Shown here: piece by piece, positions 11,301 to 21,025 of the stretch
How positions within the stretch are numbered: position 1 is the stretch's first letter
How the letters are laid out: each line of letters begins with the position of its first letter
Assembly: GCF_016808335.1 (NCBI RefSeq)
Contig: NC_053136.1
Span: 1,408,531-1,472,530, forward strand
Reading direction: 5' to 3'
Length of the DNA: 64,000 nt
From: Panicum virgatum
Lineage: Eukaryota > Streptophyta > Magnoliopsida > Poales > Poaceae
The notes under the pieces: generated by a model
Seen by the model: only the letters and a program-made list of their open reading frames with translations
What the model was told of the DNA's origin: nothing
The model's database searches: none
Position numbers and translations under genes: made by a program

Positions 11301-11646
11301 CTGAGTACGTTTGTACTCACCCCACTCTTACTTTTTACAGAAGAAGACCCGGACTTCGTACCAGACGACGCCGAGTAGGGTTACCGTTCTACACCCAACC
11401 TTGCCTGTGGAACCGGCCCTGTTGAGATGCCTCCGCTGTCGCAGTACTCTGAGCCCGTAGTAGACCCTATGTGGTTCGCGGTCTGGTGTTATGTCGTAGC
11501 CTGGTTAATTATTATTATCATCTGTATCGAGTGTCCGCCAAGGTTTGTAAGGTTTTGAACCATCTGATGTAATAAATGTGGCATCAGCCTCCTGGGACTG
11601 ATGTTTTGTATCACATTTAAGTCTTCTCTTATGAGGGGACGCTTCA
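8393..11646 (+). repeat. 3' LTR, complete, 3254 bp
   Basis: Starts TGTAACATCCC and ends CA at 11646, directly after the polypurine tract. It contains a TC-rich and then very GC-rich block (8620-9670), a TATA box (9370), a splice-donor-like site (9527/9528), two acceptor-like sites (10135, 11340) and an AT-rich middle. Its last 1.49 kb duplicates positions 1-1456. The base composition explains long spurious frames on both strands at 8400-9690. The presumed 5-bp target copy would be GTAGA at 11647-11651, but the matching left flank is outside the window. Confidence 0.95.
9370..9375 (+). promoter_or_regulatory. LTR TATA box
   Basis: TATAAA within a GC-rich context (CGCCTATAAAGGGG) at the end of the U3-like GC block. 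It lies about 158 bp upstream of the splice-donor-like AAG/GTGAGG at 9527/9528. It is the best candidate for the retrotransposon's RNA polymerase II start region. Confidence 0.6.
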
Positions 11647-12281
11647 GTAGATGTCCACCCTAGGTCATTTTCTGGGCTGGCTTCGCCACTGCGCCGCATA
11701 GAAGGAAAAGGAAGGGGAGGCGACCGAGGCGGCGCACAGGGGCGGTGGAAGTGCTGTGCTGCGGGGTGTCGAGGCCCGGAGGAGCAGTGCGGGCCTGTGG
11801 CCGTGCACAGGTGGCGCGGCGAAGCAGCGAGCGGCGCGGAGAGGAGGAAGACGACGCCGCTGACATGCGGGCCCGACGCGTTAGCGACTCGGGGAAAAGA
11901 AAAAGAGGAGGGGCGGATTGGGCCGCGCGGGCTGGTTTGGGCTAAAGGGAAAGGGAGGAGGGAAGGTGGGCTGGGTTGGGTTTCGGCCCAAGCCGAGTTG
12001 AGTTTCTCTCTCTCTTTTTTTGAATTCAAACCAAGGTTCAAATTCAAACAGAATTTGTTCAAAAATATTGAGAAGCTTAGCAAGATTAATTTAGTGCTTT
12101 AAGATTTTATGTAAAAGTTTGAGAATTTATTTTATTACTCGTCTTTTAGCAATATTTTTAAACATGCTCAAGGAGGGTTACTAATGCATAAAACATGAGA
12201 AGAGCCCAATAAAAATCAAATCAAGCATTGATTTATTTATTTGTTTTAATTTTATTTATATTTGAAATTTGGGCTGTTACA
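11647..12281 (-). repeat. Interrupted older LTR fragment (minus orientation) with a hAT-type terminus at its left side
   Basis: Read on the minus strand, the segment begins TGTAACAGCCC at 12281, runs through an AT-rich stretch and then a GC-rich block, the same layout as the other LTRs here. At 11676-11692 it contains CTGGCTTCGCCACTG, whose complement CAGTGGCGAAGCCAG looks like a hAT/MITE terminal inverted repeat. The gypsy element therefore appears to have inserted into a hAT-type element that itself lay in an LTR. The other halves lie left of the window. The 3-layer nesting is inference. Confidence 0.55.
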
Positions 12282-12398
12282 TCATCCCTCCTCTCTCCTC
12301 TCACTATGCATTTGATTCAAAATTGGAGCTCAAATTTCACCCTTTTGGAGAAACTCAGCAATGTGTGTGCACCGTGTAGATTTATATTAGTGCAATAT

Positions 12399-12596
12399 CA
12401 GTGCATAAAGGCTAGTTAGAGAGGTATGGACCTAGGTGATACAAATTACTAGTTTATGGACCTAGAAATGGACTTTCGAAGTTTGGAGAACTAAGTGACA
12501 AATTATAAGTTTATGAACCCAGAAATACAATTTTGAAGTTGATAGACCTAAGTGACACCCTCTTACAAGTTAATGGAGCTCTGGTTCATTTTACTC
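12399..12596 (-). mobile_element. Mutator-like terminal repeat fragment
   Basis: On the minus strand it begins GAGTAAAATGAACC and continues with repeated phrases of the type 'taggtccataaacttgtaa' and 'gtcacttagg'. The element at 18847-19617 has the same start (GAGTAAAATCC) and style. Only one terminus is visible. Confidence 0.45.
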
Positions 12597-12699
12597 TATA
12601 TGTATGCTCTCATGTTAATGTAACAATTAATGATTTTGTTGCTTATGCAAGTTTCTAGTCTTTGTTTTAGCTCTTATTTGATTATGCCCTATGTGTGTT

Positions 12700-14246
12700 T
12701 GAAAATATGCTTTTGCATTGACCGGCATTTCATATACATTCATATAGAATCCGTAACCGAAGACGCCACCTACGAATTGGTGGTGAAGCCCAGAACCGGC
12801 GAAGCAGGCATAGGAAGGAATTCATGAAGATCCAGCTCAAGGCCGAGAATAATACTAACCTCGCTCAACAAGAAAGGCAAGTCCCGGAGCATAACCTTTT
12901 ATTTCAACTTATGAAATATTATCTATTTACTTATTTATGCATTAAGTTCATAGGCGTTGAATGAAACTCTAGTTGCATGATTCCTAGGTTCCATTGGTCT
13001 AAATACTAGCATGTGTAGGTCGTTAGCACTGCCATGCTTAAATAGGACTCGGTAGAAATCGAGTAATTTTTTGTTACTCGCAAGACATATGATGCCTTTA
13101 TAGTTTGGTATATGAGTTACTAAAATATAACTGGGATGAATGGAAGTGAAGACCGGATGGGGAATAACATTGAGATGTAGGTTATGGCAACAGAACAGGG
13201 TTTCTGAGTATCTTAGCTCCGCTCGTGTCGAGTTTGAACGGTACTAACCGCATGCCGGAAGTAGGAGGTAGTCGAAACCGGTAATCCTAATACTGCTTCG
13301 CTTCGAAAGTTCGGAACTCCTACCCACCCCTTAGGGCAAGTCGAGTGGCCGCGGAGAATAGGGGATGTATGCATTTTATTTTTGGCGGTCTCTCGTAGGA
13401 CTCGGCTGACTATATGCCGGTGGGGCGGTTCCGAAGTTCGAGGCGGAGAGGGAAAAGGTTGTGACATATAGTCCGACGGGGCATATATGTGTCGTGTGTA
13501 TTAGGTCCACCTTGCAAGGTTAAATCGAATCAATTCGCCGTCTCTCTCGGTTAAGAGAACCTTGATCACTGCATCACATCGTAGTATAATGATATGGAAT
13601 ATAGATGATATATGATGATGGTTGTTTGAATTGTGATTTAATGCTTTACCATGTTTGCTCTAGTTAGGTTCTGCAAATATTAGCTGATAATTAACCTATA
13701 TAGAATCTTGAGCTAAATATTGAAAATAAGGATCCACCTTTAGCAGCTTTTTGGCAAAACCAACCCCAGAGCTAAAAGCCTTGCATATTAGAAGTCGGCT
13801 AAGTATATACCACTAGTCGGGTAAGTCTTGTTGAGTTTTAATATACTCAGAGTTTGTTATTGATCTTGTTTCAGGTATAGGAGCTAATCAGGATTCACAA
13901 TGGTGGGCTCGATGTGACGTCCTCATGCCTTCATAGTTATCAATTTGTTCTCTATTAAAAAATTTTCTCAGATTAGATTCTTTTCCGCTGTTGTTACTTC
14001 TTAAGTTGCTTATAATTTGAAATCTGTTCAGTAAATATATCTTAATGTTATTCTCTATATTTGTAAAACTGTATCATGCTGGTACTATCTGCGCTCGTCG
14101 TCGTGTGAGACTTCTGGTGTTTGTTTCGATCAGTTATTGGTTGAAAATAGGTTGTCAAGCTAAACCATTAAGCTAATGCACATGATGTGTTCAAATGATA
14201 ACCATTACACTTAATTAAGATAGCTTAACTTGACGGTTCGGTCACA
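12700..14246 (+). repeat. LTR fragment, plus orientation, related to the solo LTR at 21407-25422
   Basis: Blocks match the complement of the solo LTR. Examples are the segment around 13505-13565 (AGGTCCACCTTGCAAGG, then CTCTCGGTTAAGAGAACCTTG) against 22081-22145, the block at 13885-13925 (AGGATTCACA, GGGCTCGATGTGACGTCCTC) against 21705-21740, and 14090-14130 against about 21530-21560. A pyrimidine tract with CAG (about 13875) sits just before the second block, as in the other LTRs. Both ends are eroded, so the limits are approximate. Confidence 0.65.
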
Positions 14247-14358
14247 TAGGCCAATCAGAAATGGAGGTGTTGTTCATATAGATAGCTAGTGCCTGCACAT
14301 ACTTTTGGACCTGAGATACATCATCTTTGGGCCAATTTACACATTCTTATATAGGAAA
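14247..14358 (+). repeat. Partial duplicate of the 3' end of the GLR gene (left piece)
   Basis: Matches 34843-34957: the last roughly 40 coding bases of the glutamate receptor-like gene, a stop codon (TAG here, TAA in the gene) and the start of its 3' flank. Homology then jumps to 17025, where 34957 onward resumes. A 2.67-kb insertion separates the two pieces. Confidence 0.85.
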
Positions 14359-14998
14359 CTAGTGATTGACGCGCGCCCATGCGCACGAATAAGGCGCGCC
14401 GCCCATGCGCGGGAATAAGTGGTACGTGTGCGCGTGAATAAGGCGCGAATAAGTGGTATATGAAAAATGATTACAATGAAGATGTTTAGAAAATAATGTA
14501 ATATATTATTACATGCCCCGTCACATAAAAAGTGCAATTCTAATTTGTCTGAATTTGTTTTCAGATAAATTAGTAGTAGTAGTGACGGACTCCCATACCC
14601 TTATTTGTTGACCAGTTAGTTTTTTTGACATGCAAAGCAAAGCTGACCATTTAATTACAATTTTTCAGGATTGTATTTTTTGTGGAATTTTTTTTTTCAA
14701 ATGTGGGATTGTACTTTTCATAGGATCACTCTTTGTGGTATTTTTTTTTCAAACGCAGAATTGCACATTCCAATAGGACGAAGGAAGTATATGGATGGAA
14801 GGTTTTCCAATACAGGATAGTAGTACTTGTACAGGAATAAAAAAACTAAGCACCAGAAGCAAGAACGGATAAATAAAAATAGCAGGACCAACCGCACAGG
14901 AACAACGAAACGACAACAAGACCAACAAAGAACGCACCAATATTGGAGCGGATGATGAAAGCGATAGAGAAAAGCAGCCACCAGAGGATGTAGCGGAC

Positions 14999-16081
14999 CA
15001 GGGGCGGACACAGTATAGGTGTATGGGTGTACACCCAATAATTTTGACTAAAGAATTTTAGTATGAACACATATAATATGTGTAAATGTAATTGGGTCGG
15101 ATTATGCCTAATTGAGCCCGGATAAGAGAGAAAAGCCTCGAACCGCCTATTTGCTCCATTGGTTAGCCTGCGACTGCTATCTCACGAGTCACCAGGACAC
15201 CCAAATCGGAACGGGCGGAGGCAGGGGGAGTCTATTCCCCGCATATGCGGGGGGTGAGCGACGCGTCGCACAAGCGTGCTCGCCCCCGCCTTCCTCCGCC
15301 TTCACCGGCTCCGGCGGCCTCCGCCGCCTCCGCCGCCGCCACTAACTACTCCCGCCGCCGCACCGCCCTTCCATCGCCGGCGTGAACGCCTTCTCCTCGC
15401 TCCCGCCGCCGCCCACCGCCCACCGGATGTCCGGCCCAGCCCGGCCGGCGGCGCGGGAGCGCCGCCTCGCCCTCCGGCCCCCTCCTCTAGGTCCGGTGGC
15501 CATTGAAACCCCGGCAAGCCAAAATCTAAAGGCGGCCGCTCTCCCCCACCAACCGCCCCTCCCCGGCAGCCGCACCTCCCCCTCCTCCTCCTCCCCTAGC
15601 TCGCCAGCGGCAGGGTTGAGAGGAGGAAGAATAACAATGTTCTTCTTCCTCCCCTGTGCGACGCGACACATCGTCCCCGCATATGTGGGGATCGGAATAG
15701 ATTTTTCTGCGGAGGCAGAGACCCAGGGTGGCTTAGCTGGCGGCGACCAGGCCACACCAACGCTGAGCGCAGCAGCGACGAGCATAGGAAGTTTTGAGGC
15801 TGCGGCCCCAAAGGTCCATGTGAAATGCCAATTGGCAATTAAGTGCTATTCGTGTTTGTTGCAATTATATTGGTTAATGTTCAATGACTTGATGAATCCA
15901 GAAATTGGTTCAGAAGTTTAATGTAGTTTATTTGTTTAACTGCGGGCACAGAAAAGAGTGAAGGTTATTAATTTGAAATCTTTATGGACTGGAGCAGCAA
16001 ATAAACCGAAATCATCTATAGCCAGTGCCCTTTCGCTAACATGTATGTACACCTAATGTTGAATTCCTGCGTCCGCCACTT
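14999..16081. mobile_element. hAT-type non-autonomous element with GC-rich cargo
   Basis: Termini are CAGGGGCGGACACAG on the left and the complement of AAGTGGCGGACGCAG on the right. They are flanked by 8-bp direct repeats TAGCGGAC (14991-14998) and GAGCGGAC (16082-16089), a 7/8 match. The 8-bp target size and CAGGGGCGGA-type ends are hAT features. Inside, 15226-15703 holds a nested structure: GC-rich DNA bounded by an inverted repeat around CCCCGCATATGCGGGG. No transposase is present. An open frame at 15382-15921 is probably a by-product of GC richness. Confidence 0.65.
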
Positions 16082-16389
16082 GAGCGGACGATGAAACTGA
16101 TAGAGAAAAGCAGCCCCCGTCCATGGACGAGAGCGTACAGGGAGCGAGCAGCGGGAGGAACAAGAACACCCTTGAAGGCAAATATAAACCAAGCGAAAAG
16201 GGTGAGAAGCGAATACAGAAGCGCAGAACTTAACGCACCTGAGCTGCTGAGCAGCGGACGAAGGCAGCAAGCGCAACACGGAAATGACACGGAGGCAACA
16301 AGCAAGGCACGCGGCAGGCCAAAAGCCCAGCACCGCATCGCTGAGGGCAGTAACAAATATCTAATTTTTGGTTGCTGAATTTTTTTGAA

Positions 16390-16592
16390 TTTTGACACTG
16401 TAGCACTTTCGTTGTTATTTGATAATTAATATCTAATTATAGACTAATTAGGCTTAAAAGATTCGTCTCATGCTAATCAGTTAGACTATGTAATTAGTTA
16501 TTGTTTTCAACTATATTTAATACTCCACGCATATGTATAAAGATTTGATGTGACGAGTACTGTAGAATTTTTTTTGAAAACTAAACGGGGCC
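16390..16592. mobile_element. Tourist-like MITE, left end degraded
   Basis: Shares the body and right end (AAACTAAACGGGGCC followed by TAA at 16593-16595) with the intact MITE at 60499-60706, including the GACTAATTAGGCTTAAAAG and CTAATCAGTTA blocks. The left terminus is not recognisable. Confidence 0.6.
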
Positions 16593-16599
16593 TAACCAA

Positions 16600-16920
16600 G
16601 GTCCTGTTTGGTTGTAGTGGTACTACTAGTACTACAAAAAGAATTTTATATACATGGAGTATTAAACGAAGTTTATTTGCAAAATTTTTTACGGATGAAC
16701 GTAAATTTTCGCGACGAATCTAATGATAGTAATTACTCGATGATTGGCTACAATAATACTACAGTAACGAACCTCTAATCATCGATTAATTACCGTTATT
16801 AGATTCGTCTCGAAAATTTGCGTCTATCCGTGAAAAATTTTTACAAATAAATTTTATTTAATACTTCATGCATACAAATTTTTTTTAGTACTAATAGTAC
16901 TGCTACAACCAAATAAGACC
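16600..16920. mobile_element. Foldback MITE with GGTCCTGTTTGG termini
   Basis: Begins GGTCCTGTTTGGTTGTAG and ends CTACAACCAAATAAGACC. The whole 321 bp is close to palindromic: the left-arm block TTTTCGCGACGAATCTAAT pairs with ATTAGATTCGTCTCGAAAA in the right arm. A possible 3-bp target copy CAA flanks it. A relative lies at 50737-51069. Confidence 0.75.
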
Positions 16921-17569
16921 CAAAACGAGCTGGTCGACGCTGTAGACCAACCGATCAGGATCGTACGAGCGAGTGACGTGCCCAGGCTGCGCAGGCGCCG
17001 AGCCCACCCGGTTTGTTACCCGAGATTAGAGCCAAAGGCTGCGTAGCGAGTTGTATCTGTTGATTTTAGCACCCTAGCGATGAAAAATCGTCGAGTTTGG
17101 CAACGGCAACTGTATAGAGGCAACCTTTGTTGATGATAGTATTATGAATGGAATACATGCCTGTTTCAATTTTTTTGTTTTTCCAGATTTCTCTTGTCAT
17201 GCTTTACCGTATCTTCTGGCTGCCCTTGAATTGAGTTTGCAAGGAAAGTCCTTCAAAGGTCAGCATAAAATTCAAGTTTTCACTCAGAAATGGACAGTGA
17301 CAAGTGGACACTGAAATTTTGAAGCTATATAATAGCAGGACCTAGAAAATGAAGAAATAAAAATATAAAATTAATGGAATATGAAAAGGAAACTTGTATA
17401 AATGATGGGAAATGTTGGTTTCAAAATAAACAAACAAGTGGGGAATGGGATATTCCTGATACCCATCCACCAGGAGCTGCCTGTATGGATATGATGATGA
17501 GGTAGCAGTTGTTGGCGCGCCATTTCGACCCCTCGCATCACCCCTCCCCTCTTCGACTTCCACTCCCCC

Positions 17570-18553
17570 ATGGCTTCCTCTGTCCTGCCTTCTAGAACCT
17601 TCCACCCAGGGGCGAAGCTACGTTCTCTTTGCCTGGTGCACATGCACCATGGTGAAATGGAAAATTTCTACTAATTAGCTAAATTTTATCATGTAAATTA
17701 TAGTAGCTTCCTACTATCCAATGGAGAGTGCACCAGAGTTAATTCTAATCTAGCTTCGCCTCTGCTTCCACCGCCACCCGTTCCCCTCGTCTGCTCCTTA
17801 TCCTTTGAGGGAGACTTGCGTCCCGTGCTGCCTCCCCGGCGCCGTCTCCCGGTGGCGGGCTGCCGTGCAGCTCCTCTCCACCGGTTTCTTGACCGCCGTC
17901 TTGCCGCCGCCGCTTTCGCTCGCCGCGAGGAGGGGACGCATTGTAGTGCCACCGGAGGACTATGCCACTGCACGTACGTCGGTGTGCCTGCTTCCTTGCG
18001 CTCTTGTTCAATTTCATGGTCTCTGCATCTGTGCTGCAGATGTTTGCAGAGCTATAGGCTTGCTGAACCTTGCTAAATTGACTAATCGAGCTCAACTTTG
18101 TGTTCTCCGAGCAATCTGATCTGATAGCTTTTGGTAGCAGTTGATGGACTGAAGTACTATGATCTTGTTCAAGGGAAGGGTCCAACTGCTGAAAAAGGCT
18201 CAACTGTGCAGGTAAAACTTGCCACTTCCGCACACTTGCAAACCCATGCATCCTTCTTAACTGAAACTAATAGCTATCGTCTCAACTGTGAAGGTTCATT
18301 TCGACTGCATATACCGTGGGATCACCGCAGTTTCAAGCCGCGAGTCCGAGCTCCTGGCAGGGAACCGAAGTATCGCGCACGTGATGCGGTAAACTGCTCC
18401 TGATCGTTGTGTGCTCGCAACGGTACTGCTCTAGGGCAACTAAGAATTAAGATGTTATTTGTGTCTTCTTCTAGTAGACTTATGAGTTCATTGTTGGGTC
18501 ACTGCCTGGGAAAGAACGAAAGCGGGACTTTGCAGACAATGTCAATGGGCTAG
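17570..18553 (+). pseudogene. Truncated FKBP18 pseudogene
   Basis: Remnants of exon 1 (17570-17606 and 17773-17973), exon 2 (18141-18211), exon 3 (from about 18295) and the start of exon 4 (about 18480-18553) of the gene at 35573-36790. A 158-bp hAT MITE splits exon 1 and brings stop codons. The last part of exon 4 and exons 5-6 are missing, so no PPIase domain could be made. Splice sites of introns 1 and 2 are still intact, suggesting recent loss. Confidence 0.9.
17607..17764. mobile_element. 158-bp hAT-type MITE inside FKBP18 pseudogene exon 1
   Basis: Terminal inverted repeats CAGGGGCGAAGCTA and (complement) CAGAGGCGAAGCTA. A perfect 8-bp target duplication CTTCCACC lies at 17599-17606 and 17765-17772. 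The parental exon at 35573 has the uninterrupted target, which proves the insertion. Confidence 0.93.
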
Positions 18554-18588
18554 AAGTCTTTTACAGCGCACAATACTACCATTTATTT

Positions 18589-18846
18589 AGTAGTATGCAG
18601 TATAAAACAGATCCAACCATTCATTAGAAGAGGTAAGATTGTACTAGTAATTGAATATAAATTGAGGAGAATTTTTTTAGTAGTATGCAGTATAAAACAG
18701 ATTATCTCTAGCCTACCCCAACTTGCTTGGGAAAAAAGACTATGTTGTTGTTGTTGTTGTGTTGCAGTATAAAACAGATCCAACCATTCACTAGAAGATG
18801 TAAGATTGTCACTAGTAATTGAATATAAATTGAGGAGAATTTTTTA
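18589..18846. repeat. Two tandem copies of a 90-bp unit, the second hit by a SINE
   Basis: The unit begins AGTAGTATGCAGTATAAAAC and ends in GAGGAGAATTTTTT. Copy 1 is 18589-18678. Copy 2 is 18679-18846 once the SINE at 18703-18763 and its duplicated target are removed. Copies differ at a few bases. Confidence 0.8.
18703..18763 (+). mobile_element. 5'-truncated Au-like SINE 3' end
   Basis: The body contains CTAGCCTACCCCAACTTGCT and ends in a (TTG)n tail, the typical 3' end of grass Au SINEs. It is flanked by a 16-bp direct repeat GCAGTATAAAACAGAT (18687-18702 and 18764-18779), the target duplication of an LINE-type insertion. The family name is from memory of the 3' consensus. Confidence 0.75.
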
Positions 18847-19617
18847 GAGTAAAATCCATCATCAGTCTCTAAATTTGTACCGCTGTGTCATCCCAGTCTC
18901 TAAACTTGCAAATCGACCGTTTAGGTCCTCAAATTTATTCAGTTGTGTCGTCTCGATCCCTAAACTTAGAAATCACCCGTTTAGATCCTAAAACTTGTTC
19001 AGTTGTGTCATCCTGGTCCCTAAATTTAAATTTGAGTCTCATCTAGGTCAAAATAATACGATCTAAAAACTCTATATCAAAAAATAATTCATAACTTTTT
19101 CATATAAACTCGAATGAACACAAACTTTATATCACAATTGTAGCCCACGACGCGATCTATAACTTTGTAGTTGAAAAGTTTCTGAATCAAAACTATTTAG
19201 GGTCCCAAAATATTGCAGTAAGTCTATATATTTTGAAATATAAAAATTTAAAATTAAATTTTAGGGCACTAAACCACTTCAAATGAAAAACTTTTCACAA
19301 AGTTGTAGATCGTGTCGAGGGCTATAATTTTGATATAAAGTTTATCTTCATTCGAGTTCATATGAAAAAGTTATAAATTATTTTTTAATATAGAGTTTTT
19401 AGATCGCCCTGTTTTGACCAGATGAGACTCAAAACCAAGTTTAGGGACTGGAATGACACAACTGAACAAGTTTGAGGACCTAAATGGGTGATTTCTAAGT
19501 TTAGGGACCGAGATGATACAACCGAACAAGTTTGAGGATCTAAACGATCGATTTACGAGTTTAGTGATCGAGATGACACAACTGAACAAATTTAGAGACC
19601 GGTGATGGACTTTACTC
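18847..19617. mobile_element. Foldback Mutator-like element, 771 bp
   Basis: Starts GAGTAAAATCCATCATCAG and ends in the near complement. The two halves pair along most of their length, around a centre near 19230. Each arm contains a short tandem array of 'cagttgtgtcatc / ccctaaactt' phrases. Flanking 9-mers AATTTTTTA (18838-18846) and ATTTTTTTA (19618-19626) match 8/9, which suits the 9-bp target of Mutator-like elements. No coding capacity. Confidence 0.75.
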
Positions 19618-19881
19618 ATTTTTTTATTTATTTGTATTTTAGCCCTCCATCCAGTCCGTGTGGTCCTCTCCATTTCGGCCCGCCACCCCCCTCGTCGATC
19701 TCGCGACTCGCGAGACTCCTTCCAGGCCGCCGCCAGCTGTCGTGCCTCCTCCACAAGGACTTAGGCCGCCTGCTGCCATCGTGCCTCCTCCTCCTGGTGC
19801 TCGTCCACCCCTCACGAAGGCAGGCGCCGCTTGACTCCTCGTGCCCGCTTGCGTACCATGGAATGATGGCTTTGGCGCCGC

Positions 19882-20260
19882 TCACTATATAAGAAAAGCC
19901 CTATAGTGATGGGCATCATCTTCCTGAGATGACGGGTATCGTGCCCGTCACTTCTACTGTTCACTATTTTGAACTGAAAGGTGACGGGTGTTTGCCCGTC
20001 ACCAATGTGACAGTCTTCAATAGAGTATCGTCACCTTTTATGGTGACCAGGGCCCTACATATGAAGTATCCGCCCGTCACCTTTGTCAAATACAGGTGAC
20101 GGGCGTAACACAACGCCCGTCATCTATGATTCTTAAGTGATGGGCGTAGGATAACGCACGTCACTTGGAGTTTTGCAAAGGTGACGGGCTGTGCTTCCAG
20201 GAGCCGTCACCTGGCGATGTTAAAGGCGACGTGCTTTGGTTGTTGCCCGACACCTTAGAC
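19882..20260 (+). mobile_element. CACTA-type element, left terminus and subterminal repeats
   Basis: CACTATATAAGAAAAGC begins at about 19889 and looks like a CACTA terminal repeat. It is followed by at least seven direct and inverted copies of a motif near GTGACGGGC / GCCCGTCAC up to about 20240, the usual transposase-binding subterminal array. I find no matching right end, so the element is truncated or its right end has diverged. No transposase frame is seen. Confidence 0.65.
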
Positions 20261-20581
20261 TTTAGACCCCTGCAGGGCCATTTTTGCTTCCGGCTGCATC
20301 TTGGAGCACTGCCAGGATTTGGCAGCCGCATCTTGATCCTGCAAATTAACAGACAGAATAGAAGACCGTTGCATTTCTACTGTATTGTGACAAACTTTTG
20401 TGAAACTGTACAAACTATTGTATCTTTCCACAACAAACAATACAATAATCACATGAAAGTGTACATGAATATATCCAGCATTACATGAAAGAACTCAGTT
20501 CAAAATCAATGACAGTGGAAATCGCCTTTGTCGCTTATGACATCTACCAGCAAGAAGGAAACAACTTTTTCTCTAGTAGCC

Positions 20582-20711
20582 ATGAGCTGCTTCTTCTCCA
20601 ATATGTTGTCCTTGTCATTCCGCATGTCCAAGCAAGAAGTAGAGGGATGAGCTGCTTCTTCTCCAATATGTTGTCCTTGTCATTCCGCATGTCCAAGCAA
20701 GAAGTAGAGGG
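20582..20711. repeat. Perfect 65-bp tandem duplication
   Basis: 20582-20646 and 20647-20711 are identical by eye; the unit starts ATGAGCTGCTTCTTCTCC. 65 is not a multiple of three, and no gene is evident. Perfect identity suggests a recent event or an assembly artefact. Confidence 0.9.
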
Positions 20712-21025
20712 AGTCAAATGATGAGTGTGTGTAGACACACACAGTAGTACTATATTGTACCCTGGATACTGAATATTATTCAGTACCCCGGCCCCAACCC
20801 GATCTCCGTCGAGCACGCCTCTCCCACCCCCTCATCGCCGGTTCCCCTCGTCCGTCCATTTTTATTTGCCTTCGCCAGCTCTAATAGATCGCGGAACCAT
20901 GATTCAGTTTTCTGCCGGACCTCGCTTCCACACCCAGCATCGCCAATCTACGCAGCGACCCCCTCTGCCACCCCCTGCCGCCGCCTACACGCCGACCTCT
21001 GGTGCCCGGCACGCGGCTCCACTAC

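Larger units (their letters stand above)
14359..17024. mobile_element. Composite 2.67-kb insertion that splits the duplicated segment
   Basis: Absent from the parental locus at 34957. The left part (14359-14990) has short GC-rich direct repeats (variants of GCGCGAATAAG) followed by AT-rich sequence with no recognisable gene. The rest comprises a hAT-type element (14999-16081), sequence related to its flank (16082-16380) and two MITEs (16390-16592 and 16600-16920). The outer borders show no clear target duplication, so it may have grown by successive insertions. Confidence 0.6.
17025..18553 (+). repeat. Partial duplicate of GLR 3' flank plus FKBP18 exons 1-4 (right piece)
   Basis: Collinear with 34957-36397. 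It covers the 3' flank of the glutamate receptor-like gene, the intergenic spacer, the FKBP18 leader, exons 1-3, the introns and part of exon 4. Identity stops abruptly in exon 4 after CAATGGGCTA. The spacer also lacks about 50 bp present in the parental copy near 35190-35245. The intact parent and truncated copy show the direction of duplication. Confidence 0.9.

Noticed and set aside
15382..15921. 179-aa plus-strand frame
   Set aside because: GC-rich cargo of a hAT-type element, proline/serine/arginine-rich, no family resemblance.
18583..18783. 66-aa frame with a polyglutamine run
   Set aside because: The glutamines are the complement of the (TTG)n tail of a SINE.
20165..20488. 107-aa frame near the CACTA end
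   Set aside because: Overlaps the subterminal repeat array; the first part is repeat sequence read as protein.
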